This document shows, piece after piece, positions 24,142 through 36,173 of a stretch of DNA of 64,000 nt (within the stretch, counting starts at the first letter, position 1; the number at the start of each line of letters is the position of its first letter). A program made the position numbers and the translations under genes. The DNA comes from Lutraria lutraria (Eukaryota; Mollusca; Bivalvia; Venerida; Mactridae). The notes under the pieces are model-generated. The model saw only the letters and a program-made list of their open reading frames with translations, was not told the origin of the DNA and did not search any database. The stretch covers positions 31,262,399 through 31,326,398 of the forward strand of contig OZ026841.1 of the NCBI GenBank assembly GCA_964023205.1, given 5' to 3'.

Positions 24142-26466
24142 GGCATGCATGAATGATTTCAGTTCCGTTGGCTGAATCTGTCCATCCACTGAAAATAACA
24201 ACTTATTTTGACTGAACATAATAATTTACCACAATGCTTATCTCCCCTTGCAAAGTCAGTGTCAATACTTATCATCAATTCATTTGTTATGAAACGACTA
24301 GCAGAATAATTGCTGCATACGGAAGCCGGTTCGGACCAAGTCTCCTTCTACATGTTATATTACCAAATATGGCAAATATTTTCCCGCCGTTTATGCTCAA
24401 CAAAAAACGTTTAATACAACTACATGTACATTGTATATCGAATGTTTTGTTGTGCGACTCTTCCAGCTTTATCACAATAAACGCGTACTACAGAATGCCC
24501 GGTATATGGAGGTAGTAATTTTTCATACGTGACTGTTGGTACTGGTTAGATAGAACTGAATTCAAAGCTTACTGGGATTCGAGTCGTATCTAACTATTTG
24601 GGCTTGAACATCTTCAATACACAGTTGTTGATCACCATTCCCATCCAGGCTTTTGAAGAATGTGTGTGTGGTATCATGATAATCGTGAAAATGTAACATC
24701 CAGTTACTCTTAAAGTCGTCGTAACTGAGACAAGTACCGTCTGTTGATAACAAAAGCATTGATCATTGCATGTATATGTTACATATTATGCATTTTGTAC
24801 ATGTACTGCACTATTCATAGTATTAACTACCGATGAAACCGAAGGAAAGTGGACTAAGTATTGAATTTGACTCAATGTCGAATTAAATCATTGAACAAAA
24901 AGGGAACCGAACTAATATAAGTGGTCTATAATGTATATACTAGTTCATGTAGTTTTAATTTTGAATTAAGTAATGCGTTCAGCAGAAATAGAAAAAATGA
25001 TGATAAAATATATACGTATCGTTTGCTGTATAACAATATTTACATAAGGCCTTTCTAAAGCCACATCTCGTAAAAACAAGTTTTTTATGCTTTTTCTTAT
25101 TTTTTGCAATGTCATTGAAAAAATACTGTGCTACATTTCTACATGTACTTCGTGACTAAAAATGAAAATTTTGGAATGTTTTTATTGCTTAATAAAAGTC
25201 AGTTTCACTGACAAGACATCTTTCTAGGTAAAATAAGACCTAATGGGGCTTTAATATTGCGGTTTTATTTTTAAGGTCATCAGTGGTCAAAGGGAGATAA
25301 TTAATACAAGCATTATTGTCTTGAATTCTCATGTTATTTGGTAAAGTTAGAGATTGTCAGATATTTATTACCGTAATTACTTTTTAACTCTACTTACTAG
25401 ACAAATTCCAGTCGCTTAACAGTTCTTGAGTCAATTCATCTAATTGAATAATGCCATCCGTGTTCGTATCAGCTAATCTTACTATTTCATCTGATATCTG
25501 GTCCACGGACCAACACAAATGATTGCCTCTGAAATAAAATGAGTGAGTGTATACCAAATGATCAATTGTGAAAAACAACACCCTTTCCTATAAGACTCTG
25601 TTCAAAATTAGAATTCAAGCTGGTCATCTCTGCTGAAGACTTATGCAAATATACATTTGTACCTTACATTGTCACTATTAGTTCTAAATTCGAGGTTGGG
25701 AGAAAAATACGGGGAGGGGGGGCACAGAAACTATAAAATGAATCATCGATGTTATTTCTACAGTCAAAGCACTGATGGGACCCCGGTTGGTTTTGGTATA
25801 TACGAAAACATAATATCCGACAATTACAGTATAAAATGTATTAAATGTTCATTCGCTTCTTGTTGCGGGATAAATATTTAGTGAAAGTTTTGCTGTGTTA
25901 GTTGTCACCTCCAAAATAAATGTCACCGTGTGTATAAAGGTTATTCTTCTTAAAACAATAATTGACTATTTAGAACAAAGTGACCTCCCAATAAAGGGTC
26001 ACCTGTCAATAAAGGCCACTTTTTGCCTTTCCTAAAAGGTGGTTCACATGAAGAATCCAAGAAGTTCTGCCAGAATAATCTCCCTTCGTTTACATGATAA
26101 ATAAATGTATGGCCGATTAATTGGATTGTTCCCCTTGTGGTCTTCGGTTTCGACAAGCAAGTCTTTAAATTATTTTCAGTTTAGCATGATCTCCGTGGCT
26201 GAATTAGAGTCATTTTCGATTAAAAGTGAGTATACAACTTTAAAGTGAGTATACATATATAATTTATGTTGTCTATGTACCCTTTGATAGTTATTAAAAA
26301 AATAAATTCAAAATGTTTCACAGTAAGCATTTTCCTTAATTATCAAGAATAGAATAGAATAGAATATATTCATTTATATTTAATTATCAAGTAACAAAGT
26401 AGTTTTAAGATGTTCTTACCCATACACGACTGTTACAACTACAGCTAAGACAATTGTGAATTTCAT
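24142..26466 (-). CDS. Secreted four-EF-hand calcium-binding protein, 3' end unresolved
   Basis: Exons in transcript order are 26420-26466, 25398-25528, 24573-24740 and 24142-24188; all junction phases agree and all use GT/AG. They encode 131 residues before another donor (GTAAGT). Residues 1-16 are a signal peptide (MKFTIVLAVVVTVVYG). EF1 loop 36-47 (DTNTDGIIQLDE) and EF3 loop 92-103 (DGNGDQQLCIED) have calcium ligands. EF2 (about 56-67, NG at positions 5-6) and EF4 (about 113-124, DGQIQPTE) keep the fold pattern but lack the first acidic ligand. So competent and degenerate hands alternate. Cysteines are at 21, 63 and 100. The layout resembles small extracellular calmodulin-like proteins of molluscs. 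Ligand and role are unknown. The final exon should lie below 24142, but no acceptor was convincing. Confidence 0.8.
25889..26050 (-). mobile_element. CAAACCTGTG MITE family, inverted copy
   Basis: On the minus strand this has the family's GGCCTTTATTGACAGGTGAC, CTTTATTGGGAGGTCAC, a CAATnATTGT centre and GGAGGTGACAACTAACACAG. These match 49738-49901 and 47916-48091. It sits in intron 1 of the EF-hand gene. Confidence 0.6.
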
Positions 26467-27600
26467 TGTGTGTCTACAACAACAACAACAACAATAATGA
26501 TGATAATGATGAAATAAATACCATATAATTGTGATTTTTGGATAATTATATAATATATTATTGTAATTGCCTTAATTAAACTTTAATTTTACTACGACAT
26601 TGCAATAAATGTGTATTGCGATATATTGTAAACGATTATCATTTATAAAGTAAACAAAACACACTTACTTAACATTTAAATTCATTCTTCCTCTAAACGT
26701 TTTATACTAGAACAATATACGTCGTAAACTTTCGTAATTTTAGGCCTTAAAAATCAAAATCAAGCTACAAAAAATTGAATGTGCCATTTGAAAATCATAT
26801 CGCGATATCGGCATACAGTCTTTTATTGAATCTACCGCGATAATCGATATTTACTATATATTACATACACAATAAACCTTTACTGTCAGTTTTTATAAGT
26901 CATGTATTATTATTATGATATTTTTGAAAATATGGAGTCAAGTGTCTCTAAAATGCACTTTCTGTGGGAGAGGAAAACATTACAGCCCATCAGATTGTGC
27001 TTAGTGTAAAGAAAATGCATTTTGCTGCAAATAAATTCCGGCATATTTTTCAGGATTAAAACAAAGGAAGTGCTTTTGTCCTTATAAATCTAGGATAAGA
27101 TTCTGCGTTTTGTTTTTATTTTGGTGAAACTTTAATAACAAACAAATAAATGCATGCAGCTTATTTAACAATAATGATTGATAAAGTATACATAAATAAA
27201 AACATAAATATGGAAAACAGTTAAAGTGTCCATTGATAAAAAGAATTAAACACAAAATAACAGAAGTATAATCAATGTTAGATGTGAACATGTTACCTCT
27301 TTAACGTACAGCTTTCAATTGAATCTTATCTCTGCAGAAACCGACGCTTTTAAACATTTTAAATCAAGGACAATTGTGATTTTTTGCGGACTCTGCTTTC
27401 CATGAGTATATTTCTGCAGACGGCGATATGTAATCTTTCATATCGTGTTTTTAAATCGTGACTTTCACTAATTGCATTGCTAAAATTAGACTTGATTGAC
27501 CGAATTAAAAAATATCGGTTCGTGCAACGTATCATCAGAAAATAGAGTTTTTTTTCTTTATTTTATTTTTCAATATCCAGGCATCAAATGATCTGATGTA
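26467..27600. other. Region between the EF-hand gene and the mariner remnant
   Basis: Presumed upstream flank of the EF-hand gene. It holds a short ACAACAACAACAACAAT microsatellite at about 26478-26494, AT-rich DNA, and a block at 26788-26850 that resembles 7760-7815 (TTTGAAAATCATAT, then CGATAATCGATAT or similar). No TATA box could be assigned. Confidence 0.4.
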
Positions 27601-27601
27601 G

Positions 27602-27964
27602 GCGCTGTGGAAGAAACGGAGCTACTTCTACACAGACATCGCGGATGGTTGTATATTACACCATGACAACGCCACGCCACACTCTGCGCACGAGACACGT
27701 TTGAACACGGATGTCCTCGGGATCCAGACACTTTCCCACTCGCCATACAGCCCGGACTTGGCTCCGTGCGACTTTGCTCTGTTACCATATCTGAAGGGAG
27801 AGCTAAGGGGGCAACGTTTCGATAACCTACAAGAACTGCAGACAGAGAGTAACCGCATTCTCTCTAGACTCCCATCCAAATGGTTTGAGAAAGTATTTCG
27901 GAAGTGGATTGCACGACACAGGCATTGTATTGAGTGCGCTGATCGCTATTTTGAGAAAGAGTAA
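27602..27964 (+). pseudogene. Mariner-type transposase, C-terminal remnant
   Basis: An open frame of 120 codons, preceded in frame by TAG at 27599, ends at the natural stop. It carries LHHDNATPHSAHE, then HSPYSPDLAPCDFALLP, then LKGELRGQRF, the standard C-terminal half of Tc1/mariner transposases. Thirty-four residues separate the Asp of HHDN from the Asp of PCDF, the DD34D mariner spacing. The N-terminal DNA-binding domain and the first catalytic Asp are missing, so no active transposase can be made. No mariner terminal repeats were found. Confidence 0.9.
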
Positions 27965-28329
27965 CGCTAGACCTTTTCAAAGAGAAACTTTATATTTATT
28001 CATTTCGTACTTATTGTTTTGTTCAGTGCATGTGTGTATTTTCTTCAATAGATCTATTCAACATTTCCAGTTTTCATTTTTATGGTTGTATGTTGCTAGT
28101 CTAGATTTGGTTTCCTTTAGAGTTGTGCGTCAAATTTTAGAAGACCAGCCTACCTTAAATTTACATGCCCGATATCTGAAGAATGAAATCACGAACAGAC
28201 AAAAATGAAATATACTCAACACATGCTAAGTTCTCATAATTAGATATAAACAAGATTTATGCATGAAAATTTGATAAGCGAGAAGTAAGGTAACATTGAG
28301 TTGTTGTCAATTTGATAAAATAAAAAACA

Positions 28330-28561
28330 GGCCCCGAGGTCTCCGAGCTCAAATCTCAAGTCCGTTCTCAAAGTATTATGGTTAAAACGATATAGCTGGT
28401 TAATGTTTAAATACTAGTACATATTCAGGTCAATTATGACGTGAGATGAATGTATCAATTATAACATTAAATGTCCAATCACAATTAACTTAGGACTATT
28501 TAAAGACAAAATATAAGTTTTGAGCTCGGAGACCGATCTCAAGTTTTATAGCTGCGGGGCC
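28330..28561. mobile_element. Small element with imperfect inverted ends
   Basis: Left end GGCCCCGAGGTCTCCGAGCT then CAAATCTCAAG. Right end CTCGGAGACCGATCTCAAG through GCGGGGCC at 28561. GGCCCCG and GGTCTCCGAGCTCAAA occur as inverted pairs with an extra segment in the right arm. About 230 bp, AT-rich centre, non-coding. MITE-like. Confidence 0.7.
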
Positions 28562-28929
28562 AGGCAGGTCATCGCGATTAAGAATTATAAAACATGCAGT
28601 AAAATCCTATGTACCAGTAGTGACCACTTTAGTATTAAGACAATCTCAATATATCGACGTTTTTGATTGCCAGATTGGTTTTTTCAATATTTTTCTTCCG
28701 TATTCCAACTTGATGACGAGACCACGTGTATAATTAAGACTTAAGATCTTGTGCAGGTATCTTTGAAAATAAGTTATTTTAAATAACCAAAATTTCATTT
28801 CTTATTAATGTAATCCAAAATCGACGATAACGCCATACAGAACAAAAAGTGATCCTTATCAAATTTTGAGTAGTATACGACTTTTGTTCATTAAGATAAC
28901 ATATTGCTTTACGTTTATGTTTTATCGTT

Positions 28930-29655
28930 GTCACGATTGTGTTGTGTTGTCACGGTTGTGTTGTGTTGAACTGTGTTGTCACGGTTGTGTTGTGTTGTGT
29001 TGAACTGTGTTGCCACGGTTGTGTTGAACTGTGGTTGTCGCGGTTGTGTTGTATTGAGCTGTGTTGTCACGGTTGTTTTGTATTCAGCTGTGTTGTCACG
29101 GTTGTGTTGTGTTGAGCTGTGTTGTCACGGTTGTGTTGTGTTGTATTGAACTGTGTTGCCACGGTTGTGTTGAACTGTGGTTGTCGCGGTTGTGTTGTGT
29201 TGAACTGTGTTGTCACGGTTGTTTTGTATTCAGCTGTGTTGTCACGGTTGTGTTGTGTTGAGCTGTGTTGTCACGGTTGTGTTGTGTTGAACTGTGTTGT
29301 CACGGTTGTGTTGTATTGAGCTGTGTTGTCACGGTTGTGTTGTGTTGAGCTGTGTTGTCACGGTTGTGTTGTGTTGAGCTGTGTTGTCACGGTTGTGTTG
29401 TGTTGAGCTGTGTTGTCACGGTTGTGTTGTATTGAGCTGTGTTGTCACGGTTTTGTTGTATTGAACTGTGTTGCCACGGTTGTGTTGAAATGTGGTTGTC
29501 GCGGTTGTGTTGTGTTGAACTGTGTTGTCACGGTTGTTTTGTATTCAGCTGTGTTGTCACGGTTGTGTTGTGTTGTCAATGTTGTGTTGTGTTGAAATGC
29601 GTCATCACTGTTGTGTTGTGTTGAGCTGTGTTGTCGCGGTTGTGTTGTCACGTTC
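28930..29655. repeat. 29-bp minisatellite
   Basis: About 25 tandem units built on TTGTCACGGTTGTGTTGTGT followed by TGAGCTGTG (29 bp). Variants include GAACTGTG for GAGCTGTG, TTGCCACGG, and shortened or lengthened GTGTT runs. Because 29 is not a multiple of 3, the unit cycles through all frames. This explains the cysteine/valine-rich open frames in several frames; none is a gene. Confidence 0.95.
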
Positions 29656-30252
29656 CTATGAGTCAACTAGAATTCTCGTACATATGCAGATGCTTACTTT
29701 CCACCATGCTGTCTGAACCCGGACTAAATACGGACATTCCAGACAGATGCTGGTCCGTCTTTACATACATTTAGAGTTAGTCTAGCAGCTAATCTGTTGT
29801 ACTTAGTTAATGGCATTTTATTATTTTGTGTCGTAATGCTTGATATGATTAAAGTATATTCATGTAATGGAAATTTCTGGTATTACCAGACACGATTACG
29901 CAGCATTTTTGGACGTTTTTACGTATTTTTTTTGTGGACTTAAGGGTTGGTATGGGCGTTTATTTTTTTTTTTTGGGGGGGGGAGGATGAATTCTCTTCT
30001 TCGTTGAATCCATTTCTTATCTGTAACTTTGATAATGATTAATAAATGAACTGAATCAGGTTTGTCTGTTTGACCTCACAACATACTTCATATTAAATTG
30101 TATTGGCAAAATGTCTTCTTTTCCGTTTCCACGTTAGCTGTCCATTTTTTGCGTGCGTGTGTTTTAATTGTGGGGTATGATTTATTATGCTGGGACAATA
30201 TTGAAATTCATATACAAAGAAAAACATAAAAAACTACAAGTAATTTATATAA

Positions 30253-31526
30253 CAAGAGGGCCATGATGGCCCTATAAATGCTCACCAGGAGAAAAGGTCA
30301 TTTGGAGATTAACATTGTTGAAGTTTTCTATACGAGTCCAAGTAAGATCAAGTGACCCATCTGGGCCGTTTTTTTATCCCATGGCCATTATATGAACAGA
30401 TTTAAAAGAGGTCCATTAGACGAAGCTAGATACCAAATATCTTAGCTCTAGGCCTTGTGGTTTCGGAGAAGAAGATTTTTTAAATTTTCCTATATAAAAT
30501 GGAATAAACCCCAGGACAGGGCTAATTTTGACCCCGGGGCCATAACTTGAACAAACTTGGTAGAGGTCCACTAGACAATGCCACATACAAAATATCTAAG
30601 CTCAAGGCCTTGCAGTTTCGGAGAAGAAGATTTTTAAAATTTTCCTATACAAGTCTATATAAATCAAGTGACCCCCGGGGCGGGGCCAATTTTGACCCTA
30701 GGGCAATAATTTTAACAAACTTGGTAGAGATCCACTAGACTGTGCTACACACCAAATATCAAAGCTCTAGGTATTGTAGTTTTTGACAAGAGGATTTTTT
30801 TAATTTCCTATATAAGTCTATGTAAAATCAAGTTACCCCCGGGGCGGAGCCAATTTTGACCCCAGGGGAATAATTTGAACAAACTTTGTAGAGTTCCATT
30901 AGACAGTGCTACACACCAAATATCTCAGCTCTAGGCCTTGCGGTTTCGGAGAAGAAGATTTTTAAAATTTTCCTATATAAGTCTATATAAATCAAGTGAC
31001 CCCCGGGGCGGGGCCAATTTTGACCCTAGGGCAATAATTTTGACAAACTTGGTAGAGGTCCACTAGACTGTGCTACACACCAAATATCAAAGCTCTAGGT
31101 ATTGTAGTTTTTGACAAGAAGATTTTTTTAATTTCCTATATAAGTCTATGTAAAATCAAGTTACTCCCGCGGCGGAGCCAATTTTGACCCCAGGGGAATA
31201 ATTTGAACAAACTTTGTAGAGTTCCATTAGACAGTGCTACACACCAAATATCTCAGCTCTAGGCCCTGTGGTTTAGGACAAGAAGATTTTTTAAGTTTTT
31301 TGTATTTGTTGCCATAGCAACCTGAGTTTTTAATGAAATTTAATTTTTTGAACAACCTTGAAAGGGGACCACCCAAGGATCATTCCAGCAAAGTTTGGTT
31401 ACAATCGGCATAGCGGTGTAGGAGAAGATGTTGTTTTAAGTAAATATGGACGCCACTTCACGACGCACGATGGACGCAGGGCGATCACAAAAGCTCACCT
31501 TTAGCACATCCGTGCTCTAGTGAGCT
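30253..31526 (-). mobile_element. Hairpin-ended element with internal tandem repeats, copy 2
   Basis: Inverted relative to 18321-19373. The + strand starts CAAG, then palindrome AGGGCCATGATGGCCCT (30257-30273). It ends in a hairpin at 31492-31526 (AGCTCAC and AGCAC pair with GTGCT and GTGAGCT). The interior has about five units of 150-180 bp with AAATCAAGTGACCCCCGGGG, CAATTTTGACCC, AACTTGGTAGAGGTCCA, TAGGTATTGTAG and AGAAGATTTTTnAA. Adjacent pairs of units alternate, which suggests a higher-order repeat of about 355 bp. No transposase. Confidence 0.8.
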
Positions 31527-33015
31527 AAAAATCAGTCTAAAATAATACATAGTACATGCATATCATTTCATAAACAGGAGAAAAAAATGGAAATCCCTCT
31601 TCACTGGGATAGGACGTCCCCGACTTTTTTCACATCAACAACACGACGCGAAACAGACTTTCGTATGTTTGCGATTCAGCAGAATCGTGATAAAACTATC
31701 AAATGTTCATGTATATAGTATCATCCGCTCGCAGGCAGTATGGATTAAACAGTGTCCTTGTAGAGACAAACGACTCATAAATTCTATATTATCTCATTAA
31801 ATGACGATCGATATAAAGATATAGTCGTTTGTATCAATTACTAGTATTTCGCCGTCATTGCCAGGATGAATATCATGTCATAGATTTATATCGTCTAGTA
31901 AAATATATATGTCCATTGTCTTCGGTATCAAATAATTCCCGGAGAAATTATTTTATTGTACTCCCACTTGTCAGAGCCGTACACATCGGCATCATATCTA
32001 AACTCTAAGTTCGTTCACCTCAAAATCAATATCGACTTACGTAGTGAGTTCACGGGTTCATGACCTTTGAACCTTCTCTACGTTATCCTAGGAAGTAATT
32101 TTTGTAAGATCTTGTCCAACGAGTCATGCATACCAAAATTGCGTAGCTGTTACAATACGCTCGGTATTACTAAGCTATATATTTTGTCGTAACCCGGCCG
32201 TTAGGTTCATTAGTGAGTTCAAAGGTCAAATGTGAAAATCCTCCATTCAGTGTCATCGTAAAAATTGTGATACTGTCAGCCGCAGTAATTTGATGGCTCA
32301 TTTTACAGTACTACCTTTGTTTGTGGCCGTATCCCTACCTACCAGTACAGGCATCAATTTACCCTTTGTCTGTGAGACCTAATAAGTATAAAGTATAAGC
32401 ATTGTCTTTAGTTTTGTTTGTGCATAAATTGTGTTGGAACATGTTATATTAACAAATATAATATTACATAATATTATGCGCCAGATGCATCATACTTCAA
32501 TTCATTATCTCATTTTAGTTCCGTACAACTTGTATTCAATTTTTGACTATATTGCTTTGCAAACTCATCTGATGAGAGATGGCACTGACTCGATCTTGAA
32601 GCAATTTCTTGATCTATATTCAATGTATATCATAGGTTATTAAAATCGGGTTTGCCAGTACATTGCTGTGGTAAGAATGTAAACATATGAATATAGAATG
32701 ATGTGTTTTGGAGTCAAGTTAAAGTCATGAGAAGAAAGGTAGCTCAAAGTTCGTCAATTCCGCATAAAGTTCACGTATAATAATTTAAAAAATCGGTTTC
32801 CGTAAATGCATTAGTTTCTTTTAATGATTTAACCTCCTTAAGGTTCTTAGCCCTATGTTTGTGAAAAAAGTCAAGGTTCAACACGAGTTCACCAGTTGTA
32901 AAAAATGCTAAATAAAATCACGTATTATTAATATGGAATGAAGATGTTGTTTATGTTACTGGTGTTATTTTTGTAGTTGCAGCTGTCGTTTATAATGCTA
33001 TATTTATGTTGTTGA
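31527..33015. other. Intergenic region
   Basis: Unique AT-rich DNA. TAGTGAGTTCA is seen near 32042 and 32211 with AGGTCA nearby, perhaps a decayed repeat pair. No exon or RNA gene could be supported. Confidence 0.4.
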
Positions 33016-35139
33016 CGCTACTGTTGTCGCTACTGATAATGTGGTCGCTACTGTTGTCGCTACAGATACTGTGGTCGCTACTGTTGTCGCTACAGATACT
33101 GTGGTCGCTACTGTTGTCGCTACTGATACTGTGGTCGCTACTGTTGTCGCTACAGATACTGTGGTCGCTACTGTTGTCGCTACTGATACTGTGGTCGCTA
33201 CTGTTGTCGCTACAGATACTGTGGCCGCTACTGTTGTCGCTACTGATACTGTGGTCGCTACTGTTGTCGCTACAGATACTGTGGTCGCTACTGTTGTCGC
33301 TACTGATACTGTGGTCGCTACTGTTGTCGCTACAGATAATGTGGTCGCTACTGTTGTCGCTACTGATAATGTGGTCGCTACTGTTGTCGCTACAGATACT
33401 GTGGTCGCTACTGTTGTCGCTACTGATACTGTGGTCGCTACTGTTGTCGCTACAGATACTGTGGTCGCTACTGTTGTCGCTACTGATACTGTGGTCGCTA
33501 CTGTGGTCGCTACTGATAATGTGGTCGCTACTGTTGTCGCTACTGATACTGTGGTCGCTACTGTTGTCGCTACAGATACTGTGGTCGCTACTGTTGTCGC
33601 TACTGATAATGTGGTCGCTACTGTTGTCGCTACAGATACTGTGGTCGCTACTGTTGTCGCTACTGATACTGTGGTCGCTACTGTTGTCGCTACTGATAAT
33701 GTGGTCGCTACTGTTGTCGCTACTGATAATGTGGTCGCTACTGTTGTCGCTACTGATACTGTGGTCGCTACTGTTTTCGCTACTGATACTGTGGTCGCTA
33801 CTGTTGTCGCTACTGATACTGTGGTCGCTACTGTTGTCGCTACTGATAATGTGGTCGCTACTGTTGTCGCTACTGATAATGTGGTCGCTACTGTTTTCGC
33901 TACTGATACTGTGGTCGCTACTGTTTTCGCTACTGATACTGTGGTCGCTACTGTTGTCGCTACTGATACTGTGGTCGCTACTGTTGTCGCTACTGATACT
34001 GTGGTCGCTACTGTTGTCGCTACTGATACTGTGGTCGCTACTGTTGTCGCTACTGATACTGTGGTCGCTACTGTTGTCGCTACTGATACTGTGGTCGCTA
34101 CTGTTGTCGCTACTGATACTGTGGTCGCTACTGTTGTCGCTACTGATAATGTGGTCGCTACTGTTTTCGCTACTGATACTGTGGTCGCTACTGTTGTCGC
34201 TACTGATAATGTGGTCGCTACTGTTTTCGCTACTGATACTGTGGTCGCTACTGTTGTCGCTACTGATACTGTGGTCGCTACTGTTGTCGCTACAGATACT
34301 GTGGTCGCTACTGTTGTCGCTACTGATACTGTGGTCGCTACTGTTGTCGCTACTGATACTGTGGTCGCTACTGTTGTCGCTACTGATACTGTGGTCGCTA
34401 CTGTTGTCGCTACTGATACTGTGGTCGCTACTGTTGTCGCTACTGATACTGTGGTCGCTACTGTTGTCGCTACTGATACTGTGGTCGCTACTGTTGTCGC
34501 TACTGATAATGTGGTCGCTACTGTTTTCGCTACTGATACTGTGGTCGCTACTGTTGTCGCTACTGATAATGTGGTCGCTACTGTTTTCGCTACTGATACT
34601 GTGGTCGCTACTGTTGTCGCTACTGATACTGTGGTCGCTACTGTTGTCGCTACAGATACTGTGGTCGCTACTGTTGTCGCTACTGATACTGTTGTCGCTA
34701 CTGTTGTCGCTACAGATACTGTGGTCGCTACTGTTGTCGCTACTGATACTGTGGTCGCTAGTGTGGTCGCTACAGATACTGTGGTCGCTACTGTTGTCGC
34801 TACTGATAATGTGGTCGCTACTGTTGTCGCTACTGATACTGTGGTCGCTACTGTTGTCGCTACTGATACTGTGGTCGCTACTGTTGTCGCTACAGATACT
34901 GTGGTCGCTACTGTTGTCGCTACTGATACTGTGGTCGCTACTGTGGTCGCTACTGATACTGTGGTCGCTACTGTTGTCGCTACTGATACTGTTGTCGCTA
35001 CTGTTGTCGCTACTGATACTGTTGTCGCTACTGATACTGTGGTCGCTACTGATACTGTGGTCGCTACTGTTGTCGCTACTGATACTGTTGTCGCTACTGT
35101 TGTCGCTACTGATACTGTTGTCGCTACTGATACTGTGGT
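33016..35139. repeat. 30-bp minisatellite, about 71 units, open in three frames
   Basis: The unit is GTGGTCGCTACTG, TTGTCGCTACTG, ATACT (30 bp, itself two diverged 15-bp halves). Phase is kept without indels over about 2 kb, then the right end degrades to 15-bp half units from about 35020. Variants are ACAGATACT, GATAAT, GTTTTCGC and GTGGTCGC in the second half. No unit holds a stop in either of two + frames or one - frame, giving open frames of 746, 725 and 774 codons. The minus frame reads SISSDNSSDH repeats. All common variants change amino acids in that frame, which argues against a conserved protein. Confidence 0.95.
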
Positions 35140-35215
35140 CGCTGTTGTTGTTGTTGTTTTTGCTACTGTTGCTGTTGTTGGTGCTGTTCCTGGTTTTGTT
35201 TTTAGTTGCTGCTGT

Positions 35216-36173
35216 TGATATCGTTGTACTACCGTATTCGCCGTAGTTCAGATACAGAGCCTGAATGTAACACCTGTGTGCATAATTATAACTTATCATA
35301 AAATAAGGTGACAATAAACGGTCATTTTAAATGTGAGTATATAACATTACAAGAGAATTAATTTTTAATGAAGGGTCATTTTGCCTATATAGACTTGTCG
35401 CTGTCAGAATAACTAATTCTTATTTATCTATTACCCAAATAATTAAAAAGCTAACATATTCTCTGATTTTACCGAAATAAACAACTATTAAAATTGATAT
35501 TTGAACTCATAGACTGTTTATACAGGTCTTGGGCAAATGGTCTGGTACAAAAATGTTTAAATGTACTAAATGGAGTCAATTTTTTACCAGCAATCGAAGA
35601 GATCAACAATGATAGATATATAGTGCGAATTGATACAAAGGGAAATTACTCTTCCTTGTTTTCTCATTAAAGTCATTGCCTGGTATCTATCGAGATGCCA
35701 TAGCAGTGATGACCAACGATTTGTGACATTTGAGTAGTTTCATCACCTCCTGTTTGTTTATAAAATGGTCATTAATATATGATTAATATATTTCCTTATT
35801 CCGAAAAGTGTCAAGTTAGTAAAGAAGTTCGCCACTCATGGGTCATTGACCTTTACGTATTCTCCACATCGAGTTTTAACTTTTTGTTTGTAAATACGAT
35901 CATGTTTTATGTTGATATAGGACTGGGCTTGGAGATTTGAAGATTTTCAATTTGTGGGATGGACAACTTCGTATTGTGTTGGAATTAAATTGAAGTTGGG
36001 GTGCATCGCACGAGGGAATGACTGATGGTTTAAGATGACCCTAAGTTTTGTTGTCAGTACATTACACTGTGCAGACATCAATGACCCGCTAGGATGATCA
36101 TGTTCAGCTAGTTCGAACCGGTTTGATTGGCTGATAACACAGAGTAATGTCCTCAATTGTATGTGAAATACTG
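35216..36173. other. Intergenic region
   Basis: Follows the degenerate GTT/GCT-rich edge of the minisatellite (35143-35215), which looks like ancestral trinucleotide-type sequence. Unique AT-rich DNA with no supported exon. Confidence 0.4.

Noticed and set aside
27885..28208. 107-codon frame overlapping the mariner remnant
   Set aside because: It is in a different frame from the transposase and has no recognisable domain.
29061..29716. Cysteine/valine-rich open frames
   Set aside because: Products of the 29-bp minisatellite cycling through frames.
32990..35314. 774-codon minus-strand open frame and 746/725-codon plus-strand frames
   Set aside because: All arise from one stop-free 30-bp unit. 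No signal peptide, no conserved domain, and variants are mostly amino-acid changing, so none was called as a gene.
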